From Cocos nucifera (lineage: Eukaryota; Streptophyta; Magnoliopsida; Arecales; Arecaceae), in the NCBI GenBank assembly GCA_006176705.1, contig QRFJ01000380.1:228501-292500 (forward strand): 64,000 bases of DNA. Reading direction: 5' to 3'. The translations under genes were made by a program, and so were the position numbers. Every line of letters starts with the position of its first letter. Within the stretch, counting starts at the first letter, position 1. The notes beneath the pieces are model-generated. The model searched no databases. It saw only the letters and a list, made by a program, of their open reading frames with translations, and was not told the DNA's origin. Positions 33,321 to 45,399 of the stretch are shown here, one piece after another.

Positions 33321-34543
33321 TGTTGGTGTAGAATCTGGTTAACACCAGACTAGGCTGGAGCTGAGGAAGATGAGGTCGCCATCGGTGACTTGCAAGACAA
33401 GTCCTGATCAAAGATGGGGGTGGCTTTGGTAGGACCCTTCGATAATCAAGTCAGCTCTTCTGGCCAACAAAAATAGAGTGCTCAGAAGAATTGAAATAGA
33501 ATTTTAAGCTCAAGGAAGAAACGTATCTAAAGGATCCCTTATATAGGCAGAGCATGTAACAAACTGATGGTGATAGCTGTAACTATCTAGTAATGGACCG
33601 TTCAGGATCACATGGAGTTTGTTACAGAAGGATAGTGTCCATTGTCGTGATGTGCCAGTCTATTGAGATTCAATAGTTGAAGTTCGGATGGAGTGGCTAT
33701 TGGCGATGAAGATCTTCATATCACAATAGTTTTGAAGAAGTTCGAACTTCTCCAAGATTTGTTTGCCTTGAGCTGGGAGCTAAAATCTATGTAGAGGATA
33801 AGGTCCTTCTAGGCAATAGCTAGGAATTCAGTTGGAGGGAGCCTGCTTAGGCAACTGGAAGGAATTCAACTGAAGGGAGTCCAACTGGAGAGATCCTGCT
33901 TGGGCAATTGGAAAGAGTTCATCTAGAAGGAGATCGACTGAAAGAAGCGTGCCTGCTAACTGAAGGAGATCAACCGAAAGTGAATCCTTTAGGTGACTGC
34001 AAGAAGTTTGTCCGAAAGTCTTAAAGTGGCTGGCCAGCGATCAATTTGGGGATGAGAATCTTGCTCGTACAAGGTTCCAAGCACCATGAAGTTAAGATCC
34101 ACTGTCTGTGGTAAAGCATTGAAGTTTGCTTAGGGAGAAGCTCAGTAAATCTGTGGCTCTTACCGTGAGATCCAATTTGTGATGAAGAAATTTGCTCTGA
34201 GAAGGATATGGTTAGATGGAGATTCCGCTGGCTTCAAGATTGATTGGGCTAGGTTATACGAAAATTGAATGTTTAGCTAGCTGCTTAGGCGATTGGCTTC
34301 ATCTTTCTAGTTCATCTAAAAAGAAACATGGCTGGAGCTAGCCACTTATAATGAAGGAACTCGGCTACTCTCACAATCTACCACCAAACTTGTCTTGGGC
34401 GAGGTCTGCAGCATGTTACGGGTTCAGGAGTTTACTCATGCAGCCTAGAAGATCGGCCAATGGATTGAAGATTGGCTACCGTGGGATCGTCTTGGGACTA
34501 GACTCCAAGCCTAAATTCTATAGGAGTGGGTTCGATCCCAATA
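33321..34543 (-). repeat. G1 LTR (about 1223 bp)
   Basis: It begins at 34543 and ends near 33321 (CCAACA in the element's sense), next to a PBS-like GCTAGAAGGAG. TATATAAG is at 33538-33545. Degenerate copies of a ~29-bp GAAGGAGnTCnACTG-type unit lie between about 33830 and 34010. Insertion site: an F2a LTR, in GAATCAATTTTTGTAC. Confidence 0.72.
33538..33545 (-). promoter_or_regulatory. TATA box of G1 LTR
   Basis: CTTATATA on the plus strand is TATATAAG in the sense of the element, about 220 bp before the LTR end. Confidence 0.6.
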
Positions 34544-35397
34544 GAATCAATTTTTGTACTAATCGATGTGACCATCTAGCAATGGTACCTGATGTCTAGA
34601 TTGATTGAATTGTCGCAATGCAACATCCATGAACCTATGGCATATGATTGCCATATAATTCATCCCTTTGACCTCAATGCTCAAAAGATGACCTAGGGTT
34701 TAACTATCAATCCTAAAAATCATCCATATTGTATTTCAAATTTCAATATCCATTGTATGGACTATCCTGATCGAGATTTTGCTAAATTGAAATACAGTGA
34801 AGTACTTACTCGAACACATAGAGGGGTCAATCCCATCTTGACTCACGCACCGACTAAATAAGTACTTGACTGCACTCAGTAACCTTCTATTACTGAATTA
34901 GAAATTCAGGTAGTTTAGTACCAAAGTATAATGAATTTATTATAAGTTAGTATGGTGGTCTTAGGTTTAAGAGATACTTATACCCATATCCTTCACGAGC
35001 AACTCTTGACAGCAGAGAGCTCCATAATTGGGTCACATTCAATGAAATGTACCCGTACACTTCACCTACAAGCTATACCAGTATCATTATACTCCTTGGT
35101 TAAGAGGACAACCAATTCATATGGCACACAATGACCTATACTCAATGAACATTGTCATGCTGGATGACAATGTATCATTTGGTCGCGAACAAGTTTAATA
35201 ACTAGACAACAAATCCTCCTTTGTCAAATCTAAATAGTCTTAAGGACTTCATCACAAAAGAGTTCATTAAAGGAAGATGCATAAACATGATAAAATGCCA
35301 GAATAATAATTTTATTCGTTAATAATTCAAATAGATTTTACATTTAGATTAACCATGTACAACCTAGATGATTGACTTTAAGATATAATTTCCAACA
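34544..35397 (-). repeat. F2a 3' LTR, first ~850 bp
   Basis: The LTR starts TGTTGGAAATTATATC at 35397, after the polypurine tract (AAGTGGGAGT, about 35399-35408), and is collinear with the F2c LTR up to about 57500. It ends at the G1 insertion. The rest of this LTR is not found in the window. Confidence 0.8.
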
Positions 35398-35410
35398 ACT
35401 CCCACTTAGA

Positions 35411-37133
35411 CTAAAGCCATTCAGAATAGTATCAAATATCCATCTTCCATTTATGATTGTCAAACTCTTTGATTCTAACGGCTTTAGTTAATGGGTCGGC
35501 CATGTTCTTCTTTCTGTCGATCTTCTGAAGCTCGAGGTCACCTCATTCCACAATCTCTCGTATAAGATGGTAGCGATGTAGAATATATTTGGTACATTGA
35601 TGTGCCTTCGGTTTCTTTGTTTGAGCTATGGCTCTAGTGTTATCACAGTAAAGTAGAATCGAACCATCCAAGGAGGGTGCCACTCCTAGCTTGTCGATGA
35701 ACTTCCATAGCCACATAACTTTCTTCATAGCATCGAATGTCATGACATACTCTACCTCACACATAGAATCGGCCATAGGGTGTTGCTTGGAATTCTTCCA
35801 GCAGATTGCTCTACCATTTAGGATAAACACATAACCTGATGCACTCTTACTATCATCATGATGTGTCTGAAAATTGAAATTAGTATATCCCACAAGTTTC
35901 AAGTTAGCATCTCCATAAATGAGCCACTAGTCATTAGTATTTCTTAAATACTTCAGGATTGTCTTTACAACCTTCTAGTGATTCTCATCTAAATTAGACT
36001 GGTATCTACTCACTATCCCTAGTGAGTATGCCACATCCGTTCTTGTACACGTCATGGCATACATAATAGAACCCACTATCGAAGTATGTGGTATTTTACT
36101 CATATGCTCTCTCTCTTGAGGAGTTATCGGACAATCCTTCTTCAAGAGAGTAATTTCATAGTCTATCGAAAGATCGCCTTTCTTAAAATTTATCATGTTG
36201 AACCACTTCAGCATGATATCGATGTACGTGGATTGGGACAATCCAAGCAACCTTTTCGATCTATCTTTATAGATCTTCATCCCTAGGATGTAGAAAGCTT
36301 CCCCTAAGTCCTTCTTGGAGAATTGAAATGATAGCCAAACCTTTATTTCTTGTAGTACAGGGATATCATTCTCGATTAAAAAAATATCATCCATATACAA
36401 TACAAGAAATACTACTATAGAACCATTAGCCCATTTATACATGTAGGGTTTCTCTTCATTCCTGACGAAGCCATACATTCTGATCATTTTATCAAAATGC
36501 ATGTTCCAACTCCGAGATGCTTGCTTCAATCCATAAATGGATCTCTAAAGCTTGCATACCTTGGACTCGTTTGTGGATATAAGTCCCTCAGGCTGTATCA
36601 TATGCACCTCTTCATTCAGCTTTTCATTTAGGAAAGCTATCTTCACATCCATTTGCTAGATCTTATAGTTCAGATATGCTGCTATCGCAAGCATAATCCA
36701 AATGAACTTGAGCATTACCACAAAAAAAAAATCTCATCATAGTCAATACCATAATGATGATGATATTTCTTGACAACCAGATGGAATTTATAGATCTCCA
36801 CCTTTCCATCTATGTCCTTTTTTCTTTTGAAAATTCACTTACACCCAATGAATTTTTACCCCTTCAAGTGGATCAACCAGTGTCTATACACTATTGACCT
36901 TCATGGACTCCATTTTGGACTTCATGGCTTCTAGCTACTTATCAGAGTTGGACCTTTGCATGGCATCCACGAAGTTTAATAGGATCACCATCCCAGACCA
37001 AAAAATCATAGTATCTATCTAGTTGAAGCAATACTTTACCAGATCTTCTCAAGGGTGCCTCTGCAATGAGCTTTGGATTTGATCTTATCAAATTCAATTC
37101 TGTAGGTTTACTAGAATGTGTCGATTCTTCCAT
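35411..37133 (-). pseudogene. F2a linker, reverse transcriptase and RNase H, broken
   Basis: The linker at 36942-37133 is followed by degraded N-terminal RT (CAA to TAA type stops, a poly-A run near 36722). Then comes SIYGLKQASRSWN and the catalytic YMDD at 36386-36397 within 35975-36529. RNase H at 35543-35902 has YCDNTRAIA and the VEYVMTFDAMKKVMW block in place of EAEYIAASEA. The end is TAG at 35411-35413. It belongs to a different subfamily from F1, with Met in the catalytic box. Confidence 0.82.
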
Positions 37134-37136
37134 CTA

Positions 37137-38033
37137 TCAAAATTTACCAAGTTCAATATGAGAGGCAGTTGTTCCTTTCCTAAGAAACTTTTTTTTCAAA
37201 AAGACTGCTTTATTGCTGACAAACACCTTTTGCTCTTCAGTAAGATAGAAGTAATAACCCTTAGTTTCCTTGGGATACCCTATAAATAAATATTTATCGG
37301 ATCTAGGTCCAAGTTTTTCTACCTGCAAATGTTTGATATAGTCGGACATCCCCAAACCCTAAGGTGAGAGAGTGTTGGCCTATGTGCAGTCCATATCTCA
37401 TATGGAGTTTTTGCAACAAACTTGTTCGGAACATTGTTCAAAATATAAGAAGCAGTCTTAAGTGCATAACCCCAAAAAGAAATAGGTAGGCAAACTTGCA
37501 AACCCCATTGTAGATCAAACCATGTCCAATAAGATTCGATTCCTTCTTTCCAACACACCATTGTGCTGTGGTTTTTCAGGAGGGATATATTATGAGAGAA
37601 TCTCATTTTCTTCTAGATATATCAAAAATTCATTGGAAAGGTATTCACCTTCTTGGTCTGATCGAAGAGTTTTAATACTCTTTTTAAGTTATTTTTCTAT
37701 CTCATTACGATATCGTTTGAACATTTCAAATGAATTGAATTTACTCTTCATAAGATAGACGTACCCATACATAGATAGGTCATTAGTAAATGTAATGAAG
37801 TAGTAATACCCACATCTAGCACATGTGTTCATAGGTCCACATACATCACTATATACTAGACCTAGAAGATCACTGGCTCGCTCACCCTTTTCAGTAAAAG
37901 GTGATTTAATCATCTTACTAAGAAGATAGGATTCATAGGTAGTCAATGATTCACAATCATCGATGTTAAGGATACGCTTTCTGACTAACTTGTTGATCCA
38001 ATTCTTATTATATGACTGAGCCGACAGTACCAA
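37137..38033 (-). pseudogene. F2a integrase, broken
   Basis: The N-terminal part at 37689-38033 has YESYLLSKM where CESC is expected, so the zinc module is damaged, and the first catalytic Asp in VYSDVCGPM. A stop follows NEIEK. The central part has SDQ in place of SDRGG near 37660. The C-terminal half at 37137-37606 has SFWGYALKTASYILN, HLRVWGCP and FIGYPKETKGYYFY. Frames change near 37600 and 37340. Confidence 0.8.
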
Positions 38034-38059
38034 AGATAGGCATCGATGATATTATCTAG

Positions 38060-38655
38060 TTTTGGACATTTATTTGACGTGTATATTATACTAATAGGCT
38101 ATAATAAGATATAAATACTATTTCTTAATTATCCTCGCATTATTGTAATATCATTCATAATGATATTACAATAATTTTTTTTATCGATAAATAATAATTA
38201 TCTTGGGCCAAAAGCTCAATAAATATTATGTTTATCATAAAAGATGCACACTAGTGACGGTCACTTAAAATGACATTATTTGTTTTGAAAATAAGCTCAA
38301 GAGTTTTCAATGCTAGGACTGGAACATTCCTTCCATCCCCAACATTTAGGAATCTATCACCATTCTTAAACTTTCTACCAATTTGAAGTTCATGCAATAA
38401 ATTGCATATGTGAACTAGACTTTTGCTATTTAATATCTAGGTATAAGTATCACAAATAGAGAAATTGTAAGATGTTATCATATAACAGCCCTGACTAGTA
38501 ACTCTTTAATGATTTCTCCTATTTAGTCTATCCGGGTTTAGAGGATAATTTTTCTTTGGGTCTGTTTGATTAGGGTCAATACTAGACTTTTTAAAATTAG
38601 GTCCTAAAAGCTTGTCATTATCCAACAGTGAATGAAACAGACTTATACTAGCCAT
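38060..38655 (-). pseudogene. F2a gag remnant fused to protease
   Basis: Gag starts at 38655 with MASISLFHSLLDNDKLL, then after about 20 codons jumps to text from the end of the knuckle (KKNYP). The capsid region is gone. Protease text QGCYMITSYNFSICD follows, but the active site reads NSK in place of the DTG expected for this family. Several stops occur before 38033. Confidence 0.7.
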
Positions 38656-39930
38656 TCTATTTAACTGAAAGAAAAATACAAGACCATATTAGTACTTGAA
38701 TTATTTAACCCAAAAGAATTGATAGCCTCTACCCTAATGTGAGAAATTACACTATCTCCTTAGTGGATACTAGAATCCACATAGACTACAAACGGGCCTA
38801 AGGAAAGCTCTGGCCAAGCCGTGTGCATCTACAGGTAGGTTCGCAACTAATAGTTTCTCCAGACCATTTCTAGTATTTTGGTTTTATCCCATAAGCCAAT
38901 TTAGTAGGTTATGGCCTCCACTAAAAAGGTTTGGTTAGGTCCAACCATTAACATGATTGAGTTCGATGCGTCAAACGAATGATGATCAGGCCTAAGGAAA
39001 GCTTTGGCCAACCTGATCGTCATTTAGAGAGTGTGACCTAATTATCATTTAATGGATAGTAATTCTAATATCTAGATGAATATCAAGTCTAAGGCACCTT
39101 CAATGTCCACCTAGAAAATTGGACTCATTACCATTCACCCTAATGGAAGGCATGACTCAGTTATCCCCATAACTTTGTCATTTTAAGAACCTAAACATTT
39201 AGAGGATTTAGGTTACTTGTGATTTTAGGATAGAGAAGACATGGACCAATTTACTCCCATGGACTTCATCAAGTCAAATCCTCCCACTGACTTCACTAAG
39301 TCTATATATAAGGACTAGGATCAATTTCGATCCATGGGCACCTAATTCAGTCTTACTAATTAAAATCAGTCAAACTGATTCCTAATTGACATGGATCAGC
39401 TTGAATCACCAAGTGATCTAATCAAATCCAATCAACCATGTTGGTCAGGTAAGTGAGATCAGTGGAAGAGATATACCACTAATTCATCAAAGATTGAATC
39501 AGTGTGAGTAGCTTCTAATTAAAAAATACCGGTCTAGACTATCAAACTTACCTTAGACACCAATCGATTAATTAGATTCAATCTGATCGACCTAGTAATT
39601 TTGGGCTCGACCGCTTAGTCATGAATCAAGTTCATTTTGGTCTTTATTAAAGATACGGACTTGACCAACTACAACTATTGAAGTCGAATCTAGAGTGTCT
39701 TTGACCTAATCTAAATCAACACTTACTTAGATTTGATCAATAACTCTAGTTAAGTTCATTCTTTAACTTATCTTATGTCTAACCCAATTAATGGACCTAG
39801 TCCATCTAACTCTTTAACCCATAATTTATGCTTTTATCTTAGGATCTTTAATTCATAATTCTAGACCATACAAGATAACATTTAATTTTTAATTAAGTTT
39901 TGGGCTGGTGGGTTAGGATTTGGTATTTTA
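38656..39930 (-). other. F2a leader (5' end deleted)
   Basis: It is collinear in reverse with the F2c leader from about 61060 back to about 59815. It contains the reverse of the conserved CTTACCTGACC motif near 39435-39450. No coding sequence is seen. The primer-binding site and the first part of the leader are absent at the 39930 join. Confidence 0.7.
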
Positions 39931-40106
39931 AAAATTATTTCTAAATTTTATAAAATCTAATTAGACTAGGATAAATTTAATTAAATTAGGTTTAATCTAA
40001 CTTGATTAAATTCTAATAAAATTAGAAATCAATTGAGTCTAGATCCTGATCAAATTAGGATCGAATCTTCCATAGTGATTAGATCATCTCATAACCTAAT
40101 CGTGTT

Positions 40107-40385
40107 AAACCTAATCAAATCAAATTCAATCAGATTTGATTGAATCCTCATCACTCAATTAAATTAAGCTAATTAATAATCTAATTACTAATTAATCCTT
40201 CAATAATATCAGAGTTCTAGTCTGGTGCGACTAGAGAAGCTAATCAGGTCAAACCTAATCGAATCAAATTCAATTAGATTTGATCGAATCCTCATCTCTC
40301 AATCAAATTAAGTTAATTAGTAACCTAATTGCTAATTAATCCTTCAATAATATCAAAGTCCTAGTCTGGTGTGACTCGAGAAGGT
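40107..40385. repeat. Tandem duplication, 144-bp period
   Basis: AAACCTAATC starts both units (40107 and 40251), and CAATAATATC recurs at 40201 and 40345, both 144 bp apart. The units differ by scattered substitutions. The duplication lies in the F2a LTR and is not seen in the F2b or F2c LTR. Confidence 0.8.
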
Positions 40386-40478
40386 AGAGTCTCAGTCCAA
40401 TGGAACTTCTGATCATAGAGTCTCGATCTAGTGGGACTCTTGACCATAGAGTCCCAGACCATTAGGACTTTTGATCAA
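40386..40478. repeat. Three tandem 31-bp units
   Basis: Units at 40386, 40417 and 40448 share AGAGTCyCrrwCyA...TTyTGAyCAt (lower case = variable). They lie immediately after the 144-bp duplication. Confidence 0.75.
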
Positions 40479-41096
40479 CCATCAGATTAGGTAGAAACTC
40501 CTATTATGTGTGACCCCATAGGTTAGAACCCTAAGCTGATAGCATAGGAATCAATTTCTATACTAACCGATATGACCATCTAGCAATGGTACCTGACGTC
40601 CGTACAGGTCGAATAGTCGCAATGCAATATCCACGAACCTATGGCATATGGTTACCGTATAATTCATCCCCTTGACCTCAACACTCAAAATACAATCTAG
40701 GGTTTAACTATCAATGCTAAAAATCATCCATTTTATATTTCAAATTTTAATATCTATTGTATGGACTACCCCGATTGATGCTTTGCCAAATTAAAATACA
40801 GTAAAGCACTTACTCTAATACTTGGAGGGGTCAATCCCATCTTGATTCATGCACCGACTAAATACATACTTGACCGCACCCAGTAACCTTTCATCACTGA
40901 ATTAAAAATTTAGATAGTCTGGTACCAAAGTATAATGAGTTGTTTGCAAGTCACCATAGTAGTCTAAGGTCTAAGAAATACTTATACCCATATCCTTCAC
41001 GAGCAACTATTCATAGCAGAGAGCTTTGCAATTGAATCACGTTTAGTAAAATGTACCCTTACACTTCACCTACATGCCATACCAATATCACCATAC

Positions 41097-42899
41097 TCAC
41101 TGTACTTTGGTACCTGACTACCTAAATTTTTAATTCAGTGATGGAAGATTTCTAGGTATGGTTAAGTATTTTTTAAGTCAATGAATGAATTAAGATGGAA
41201 TTGACCCCTCCAAGTAAAATTGGAGAAAGTGCATCACTATATTTTAATTTAGCAAGACCTCGATCAAAGCAATCCATGTGATGGATTTGTAAGATTGATT
41301 TACAATGTGGATAACTTATTTAGGGTTGATAGTTAAATTCTAAGTCATCCTGAGCACTTGAGATCAAAGGGATGAATTATACAGTAACCATATATCTTTA
41401 GGTTCTTGGATGTTGCTTAGCATACATTCGGCCTATCCAGATGTCGGATACCATTACTAGATGGTTATTTTGATTAGTATAAAAAAATATTTTGATGCTA
41501 CTAGCTTAGGTTCAAACCTATGGGGTTACACTCAAAAGAAGTTTCTGATTGATCATGTGGCTAATAAATGATTGAGAATCATTTAAGGATTTAATCGTCA
41601 ATTCAATTGATAATTAATCTTGTGCAAAAGTTACAATGAATTAATTTACTAACGATTAGTAAATAAATAGAAAAATTAATTAGCAATTAGATTATTGATT
41701 AGCTCAATTTGATTGAGCAATAAGGTTTGAATCAAATCTAATTGAATTGGATTCAATTAGGTTTGACCCAATTAGGTTATGAGATGACTTGATTGCTAAA
41801 GGAGCATGGTTTCTGATTTGATTAGATCTTTAGCTAAATTAATTAGAATTAATTGAGGCTATAAGGTATCTAATTAGATTAGGTTCACTCTTATTTATTT
41901 GGGTCTAAATTGGTTGGTACCAAATAACTAATCCTAGAGTCTAATTGGATTGGATAGGTACTCCATTTGCCACCTTCTTCTTGCACCATCTCTTTCTTCA
42001 TGCAAAAAAGGTTTTGTGTGGATAAATCCCATGTCCCAACCCTAAGTGTCACCCTCTCTCCTTGGTCCTTAGATGAGGATTAAAGAAAAATTTAGATTTG
42101 ATTTGAATTCCTCTTTAGGTAAGGATGAGTCATAATTTGAATATGATTCAAACTAGCCCATGACTCATCAACCCTTTTCTTTTTTCTATATAAGGCCCCT
42201 CTTGAACATGGGAGGATTGATGAGATCTGATTTTGGGTGACCAAAGAAAGGGTTCTAGGGTTTTGGGCATGAGGTTTGGCGTGGCATCTCTCTTGGTGAG
42301 AGTTCTAGAGGAAACTAGTTCATCTTGGGTGAGAAAAACCTAGATCTGATCTAGTTTTCTTGTAAGGGAAAATCTTAGAGAAAAGATAGTTCTCCTCCCT
42401 CTTATTCCACCATCAAATCCTCCTTGAAGTTTTTCTTCAAATCTGAAGGGATTCAGAGGTCCTGAAGAAGAAGAAGAATCAGCAATATGGCAGCCTTTCG
42501 CATGAGCTAGCACTCCCGGGAAGGTGGATTCGATTAGAGCTTTGAGTAGATGATTCATAGAGGCCGAAAATCCTGTACGATTGCAAGCAACCATCAGGAG
42601 CTTCAGATCTTCGAGATCAATAGTTGTGTTCATCAACCCATGCAAAGGTAATGGATTCTAAACTCATTAGATTAGAACTAAATTAGTTCTAACAGTTAGA
42701 CCTGTTCTAGGGCATCGATGGGATCAATGCAAGACTTTATTTTTTAGATTTTTATGGATCATAAATCATGTAAAAGGTCATGGGTAAGGTAGTTTAGATT
42801 TGATCTCTTACATGTAATCAAGATTAAATTATTTAATCTAGCATATTCTATTGCAAAAATTTAAAATTGCATGCATGGAACTATCCTACTTTTTCTTCA
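41097..42899 (+). repeat. F2b 5' LTR, 5'-truncated
   Basis: It is collinear with F2c from about 57115. It starts ACTCACTGTACTTTGGTAC and ends TTTTCTTCA just before the primer-binding site. TATATAAG is at 42187-42194. The first ~400 bp are an inverted copy of 40540-40937 in F2a, so the two can fold back with a ~160-nt spacer. Confidence 0.8.
42187..42194 (+). promoter_or_regulatory. TATA box of F2b LTR
   Basis: TATATAAG in TCTATATAAGGCCCC, about 710 bp before the LTR end, comparable to TATATAG at 58420 in F2c. Confidence 0.65.
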
Positions 42900-44917
42900 A
42901 TTGGTATCAGAGCAAGCGCCGCATAAAATGATTTTATATGCTGTATAGATCTGATTTTTTATTATTTAGATTAGATCTAAATAGTATTTATGCTTAGATT
43001 AGATTTTGATCAGAGATATTTTGTTAGATTAGATGATCTGATTAGCAAGTAATTTGATTGGGGTAGTCACCAGGATGTCCGACGGTCATAAGAGAAAGAT
43101 TGGTTTAAAGGCCATCTTTTCCCATACGATGGGGTTTTCTTATAGGGTTTATAGGTTCCATGTGATGGTCCTTATGAAGATGAAAGTGAAAGGAAGAACA
43201 TACTTTTCTGTAAAATCCTAGATTTTTTGAAATCCTAAGATTTATTGTATGAGATACAAATGTTTGAAAAGCAATAATCATGTAATCTTAATAATTAAAA
43301 TTATTTTAGTTACTATAAATAAAATCTAGAATCATAAATAAGTTTAGATGAGATTTAAAAGATTTTATTATTGATTTTATTTTAGTTTATATAAAAATCA
43401 GAAAGGCTGAAACTCTGCAATAGTTGCTGGCATGACTGGAAGGATCGACCCCTTTTCTATTGGGGTCGACCCCAATCCTTGAGGGGTTGACTTCTTTTCT
43501 GTTGGGATCAACCTGTTTATTGCAAGCAGGACTTTAAGCTCTCTTTTTTGTCATAGAGGTCGACCACTGAGAGGAGTCGACTCTTATCAAGGAGGGATCG
43601 ACCCCAAGTTCCAAAATAAAAAAAATTTACATAAAATTCATGTAAAATTATTTTATAAAATTAAAATTATTTTAAATTCATGATTGAATAATACACTTAA
43701 TTAAGAATTAAGAGATCTAGATTGAAGAATCAAAGATCTAATATCATTTTTCATGAATCATGAGGGAATGGGATAGCTTAAATCAGATCCTCTTAATTGG
43801 GTTAGACCTATAGTTAGAATCAAAAAGTTAATGGACCATTTAGAAAAAATGATTAAATCTAAACAAAAGTTAAATTAGATTAAATCAGGAGTTCTCTAGA
43901 ACCAATACAATAGTTGTAGTTGGTCAAGTCCATGTCTTAGATTAGACTAAAATGGATCTTGATTATGGCTCAGTGGCTAAGCTTGAATTATTAGGTGGAT
44001 CAAATCAAGACTAATTAACTAGATGGTGTCTAGGATAAGTTTGGTAGTATTGACCAGTGATTTTTAATTGGGAGTTACATTGATGAGTCTCTGACAAGTT
44101 AATGGCATATCCCTTCCACCAATCTCACTTACCTGGCCATCATGGTGGATTATGTTTTGATTAGATCACTTAATGATTCAAGCTGACCCATGTCATTAAG
44201 GTTGATCAGTATGACTGATTTAGGTGCTCTTTAAATCGGCTTGGTTATTAGTCCTCTTTAAAACTTGGTCAAGTCAGTGGGAGAATTGTTGACTACTGGT
44301 TAATCATTCCTTCACTTCTTTAAATATTTAATTATTTTTTTAAATAATTAGGTCCTTTAAATAAAATTGTTATGGGGATAACAAGTTCATAGCCTCCCAT
44401 TAAGGTGGATGGTAATGGATCCAATTATCTGGATAAACAATAGATGCACCTTACGCTTGGTGTTCAGTTAGATATTGGAATTGCCATTCATTATATGATG
44501 ACTTTGTTGGGCTAGTTGATAAATAGTTGGATGAGCCAGAGCTTTCTTGAGGCCTGATCATTTGCCAGTTAGATCTACTGAGTAGGTTCGTGTTAATGGT
44601 TAGACCTAACCAGACCTTGCAGAGAAAGCCAAAGCCATCTGAAAAGGATACTAAGGCAAAATCAAATACTAGAGTTGTTTGGAAAAATAAGTAGTGAAGA
44701 ACCTATCCATATATGTACATGGTTTAGCCAGAGCTTTCATCAGGCCCGTATGCAGTCTATGTTGATTCTAGTATCCACTATGAAATTAAGATAATTCCTC
44801 GAATTGGAGATAGAGGCTAGCAATTTATATAAAATAGTGGGAGAACCTTTAGACTAAAGTCCATGTCTTTAAGCTTAAATTCATATATTAATAGGTCTAT
44901 TATTCTCTTTTCAAGAT
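42900..44917 (+). other. F2b leader: PBS, hairpin, GTCGAC cluster
   Basis: The primer-binding site at 42902-42915 is TGGTATCAGAGCAA. At 43074-43150 lies a motif like the F1 leader stem-loop (GTCCGACGGTCATAAGA, TTTAAAGGCC, CCCATACGATGGGG, TTTTCTTAT). At 43442-43605 is a cluster of GGGRTCGACCCC-like units. GGCATATCCCTTCCACC then CTTACCTGGCC occurs near 44105-44140. No coding sequence is seen before gag. Confidence 0.75.
43442..43605. repeat. Cluster of GGGRTCGACCCC-like palindromes
   Basis: About seven imperfect copies lie in 165 bp: near 43442, 43462, 43484, 43504, 43558, 43574 and 43593. The one at 43462-43473 is a perfect GGGGTCGACCCC palindrome. The sequence is GC-richer than the surrounding AT-rich leader. 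F2c has no counterpart at the same place. Confidence 0.65.
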
Positions 44918-45399
44918 ATGTCTAGTCGGTCATCGCTCCGTTCACTATTGGACAATGATAAATTTATCGAACCCAATTTTGATAATTGGTATTGAAAGAT
45001 GAATTAGTTCTGGAGCATGAAAGGACTATGTATGTTATTATGGATCTTGCACATGAAAAACCCGCATCCAACGCATGTGATGAAGTCAGAGATACTTATC
45101 AAAAGTGGGTTAATGATCAAATCACAGTGTGGTGCATAATGTGGGCAGCTATAAATGATGGATTTAATAGTAAATTCGAGGATAAATAGCCTGAGAAAAT
45201 ACTTCAAGTGTTGAAGTCCTCAGCAGGAAACCATTCCTTTAAGAAAGGAAATAAGAATAAGGTATAAGAGTTTCATGCTGGGGCATCTAAGCCCAAGCAG
45301 ACCAGGAAGTCCAAGGCTAACTAATGTAAGGCAAAGTCCCATAACTGAAACAAGCATCATGAGAGAAAAGAGCAAGGAGTTGCTTATTAAGGATGTTAT
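44918..45399 (+). pseudogene. gag: F2b gag, central part deleted
   Basis: The start is MSSRSSLRSLLDNDKF at 44918. A frame change after NWY leads into 44986-45189 (LVLEHERTMYVI, DTYQKWVNDQITVWCIM, FNSKFEDK), typical copia capsid N-terminus. After PEKILQVLKSSAG the text jumps to the basic linker before the knuckle (KKGNKNK...ASKPKQTRKSK). The knuckle itself is decayed. About 150 codons of capsid are missing compared with usual copia gag, a rough estimate. Confidence 0.75.

Larger units (their letters stand above)
31597..34543 (-). mobile_element. G1: Ty3/gypsy element fragment (LTR and gag), cut by E3
   Basis: On the minus strand G1 has an LTR (34543 down to 33321), a short PBS zone and gag, ending where E3 begins. 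The LTR start (TATTGGGATCGAAC) matches that of G3 (TGTTGGGGATAGAAC). The gag text and the LTR with degenerate ~29-bp repeats are shared with G2 and G3. The HDHDHDIEECIQL motif in gag suggests the Tat lineage. No pol is present. Confidence 0.8.
34544..41096 (-). mobile_element. F2a: Ty1/copia family-2 element, internally deleted
   Basis: On the minus strand it has a 5' LTR part (41096 down to about 39931), leader, gag remnant, protease, integrase, RT and RNase H (to 35411), a polypurine tract and the first ~850 bp of the 3' LTR (35397 down to 34544), which G1 interrupts. The 3' kb of the 5' LTR, the PBS and about 0.6 kb of leader are missing at a join near 39930, judged against F2c. The 5' LTR is cut at 41096 by a head-to-head join with F2b. 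Confidence 0.8.
39931..41096 (-). repeat. F2a 5' LTR, truncated at both ends
   Basis: In reverse it matches F2b LTR sequence from about 41100 to 41900. It contains a 144-bp tandem duplication (40107-40385) and three 31-bp repeats (40386-40478). The right end meets F2b head to head at ACTC (about 41096). The left boundary is approximate. Confidence 0.7.

Noticed and set aside
40107..40478. CRISPR-like or satellite array
   Set aside because: There are only two and three units with no unique spacers, inside an LTR of a plant element.
42340..42645. 101-codon minus-strand frame in the F2b LTR
   Set aside because: It overlaps the R-U5 part of the LTR with no domain and no match in F2c.
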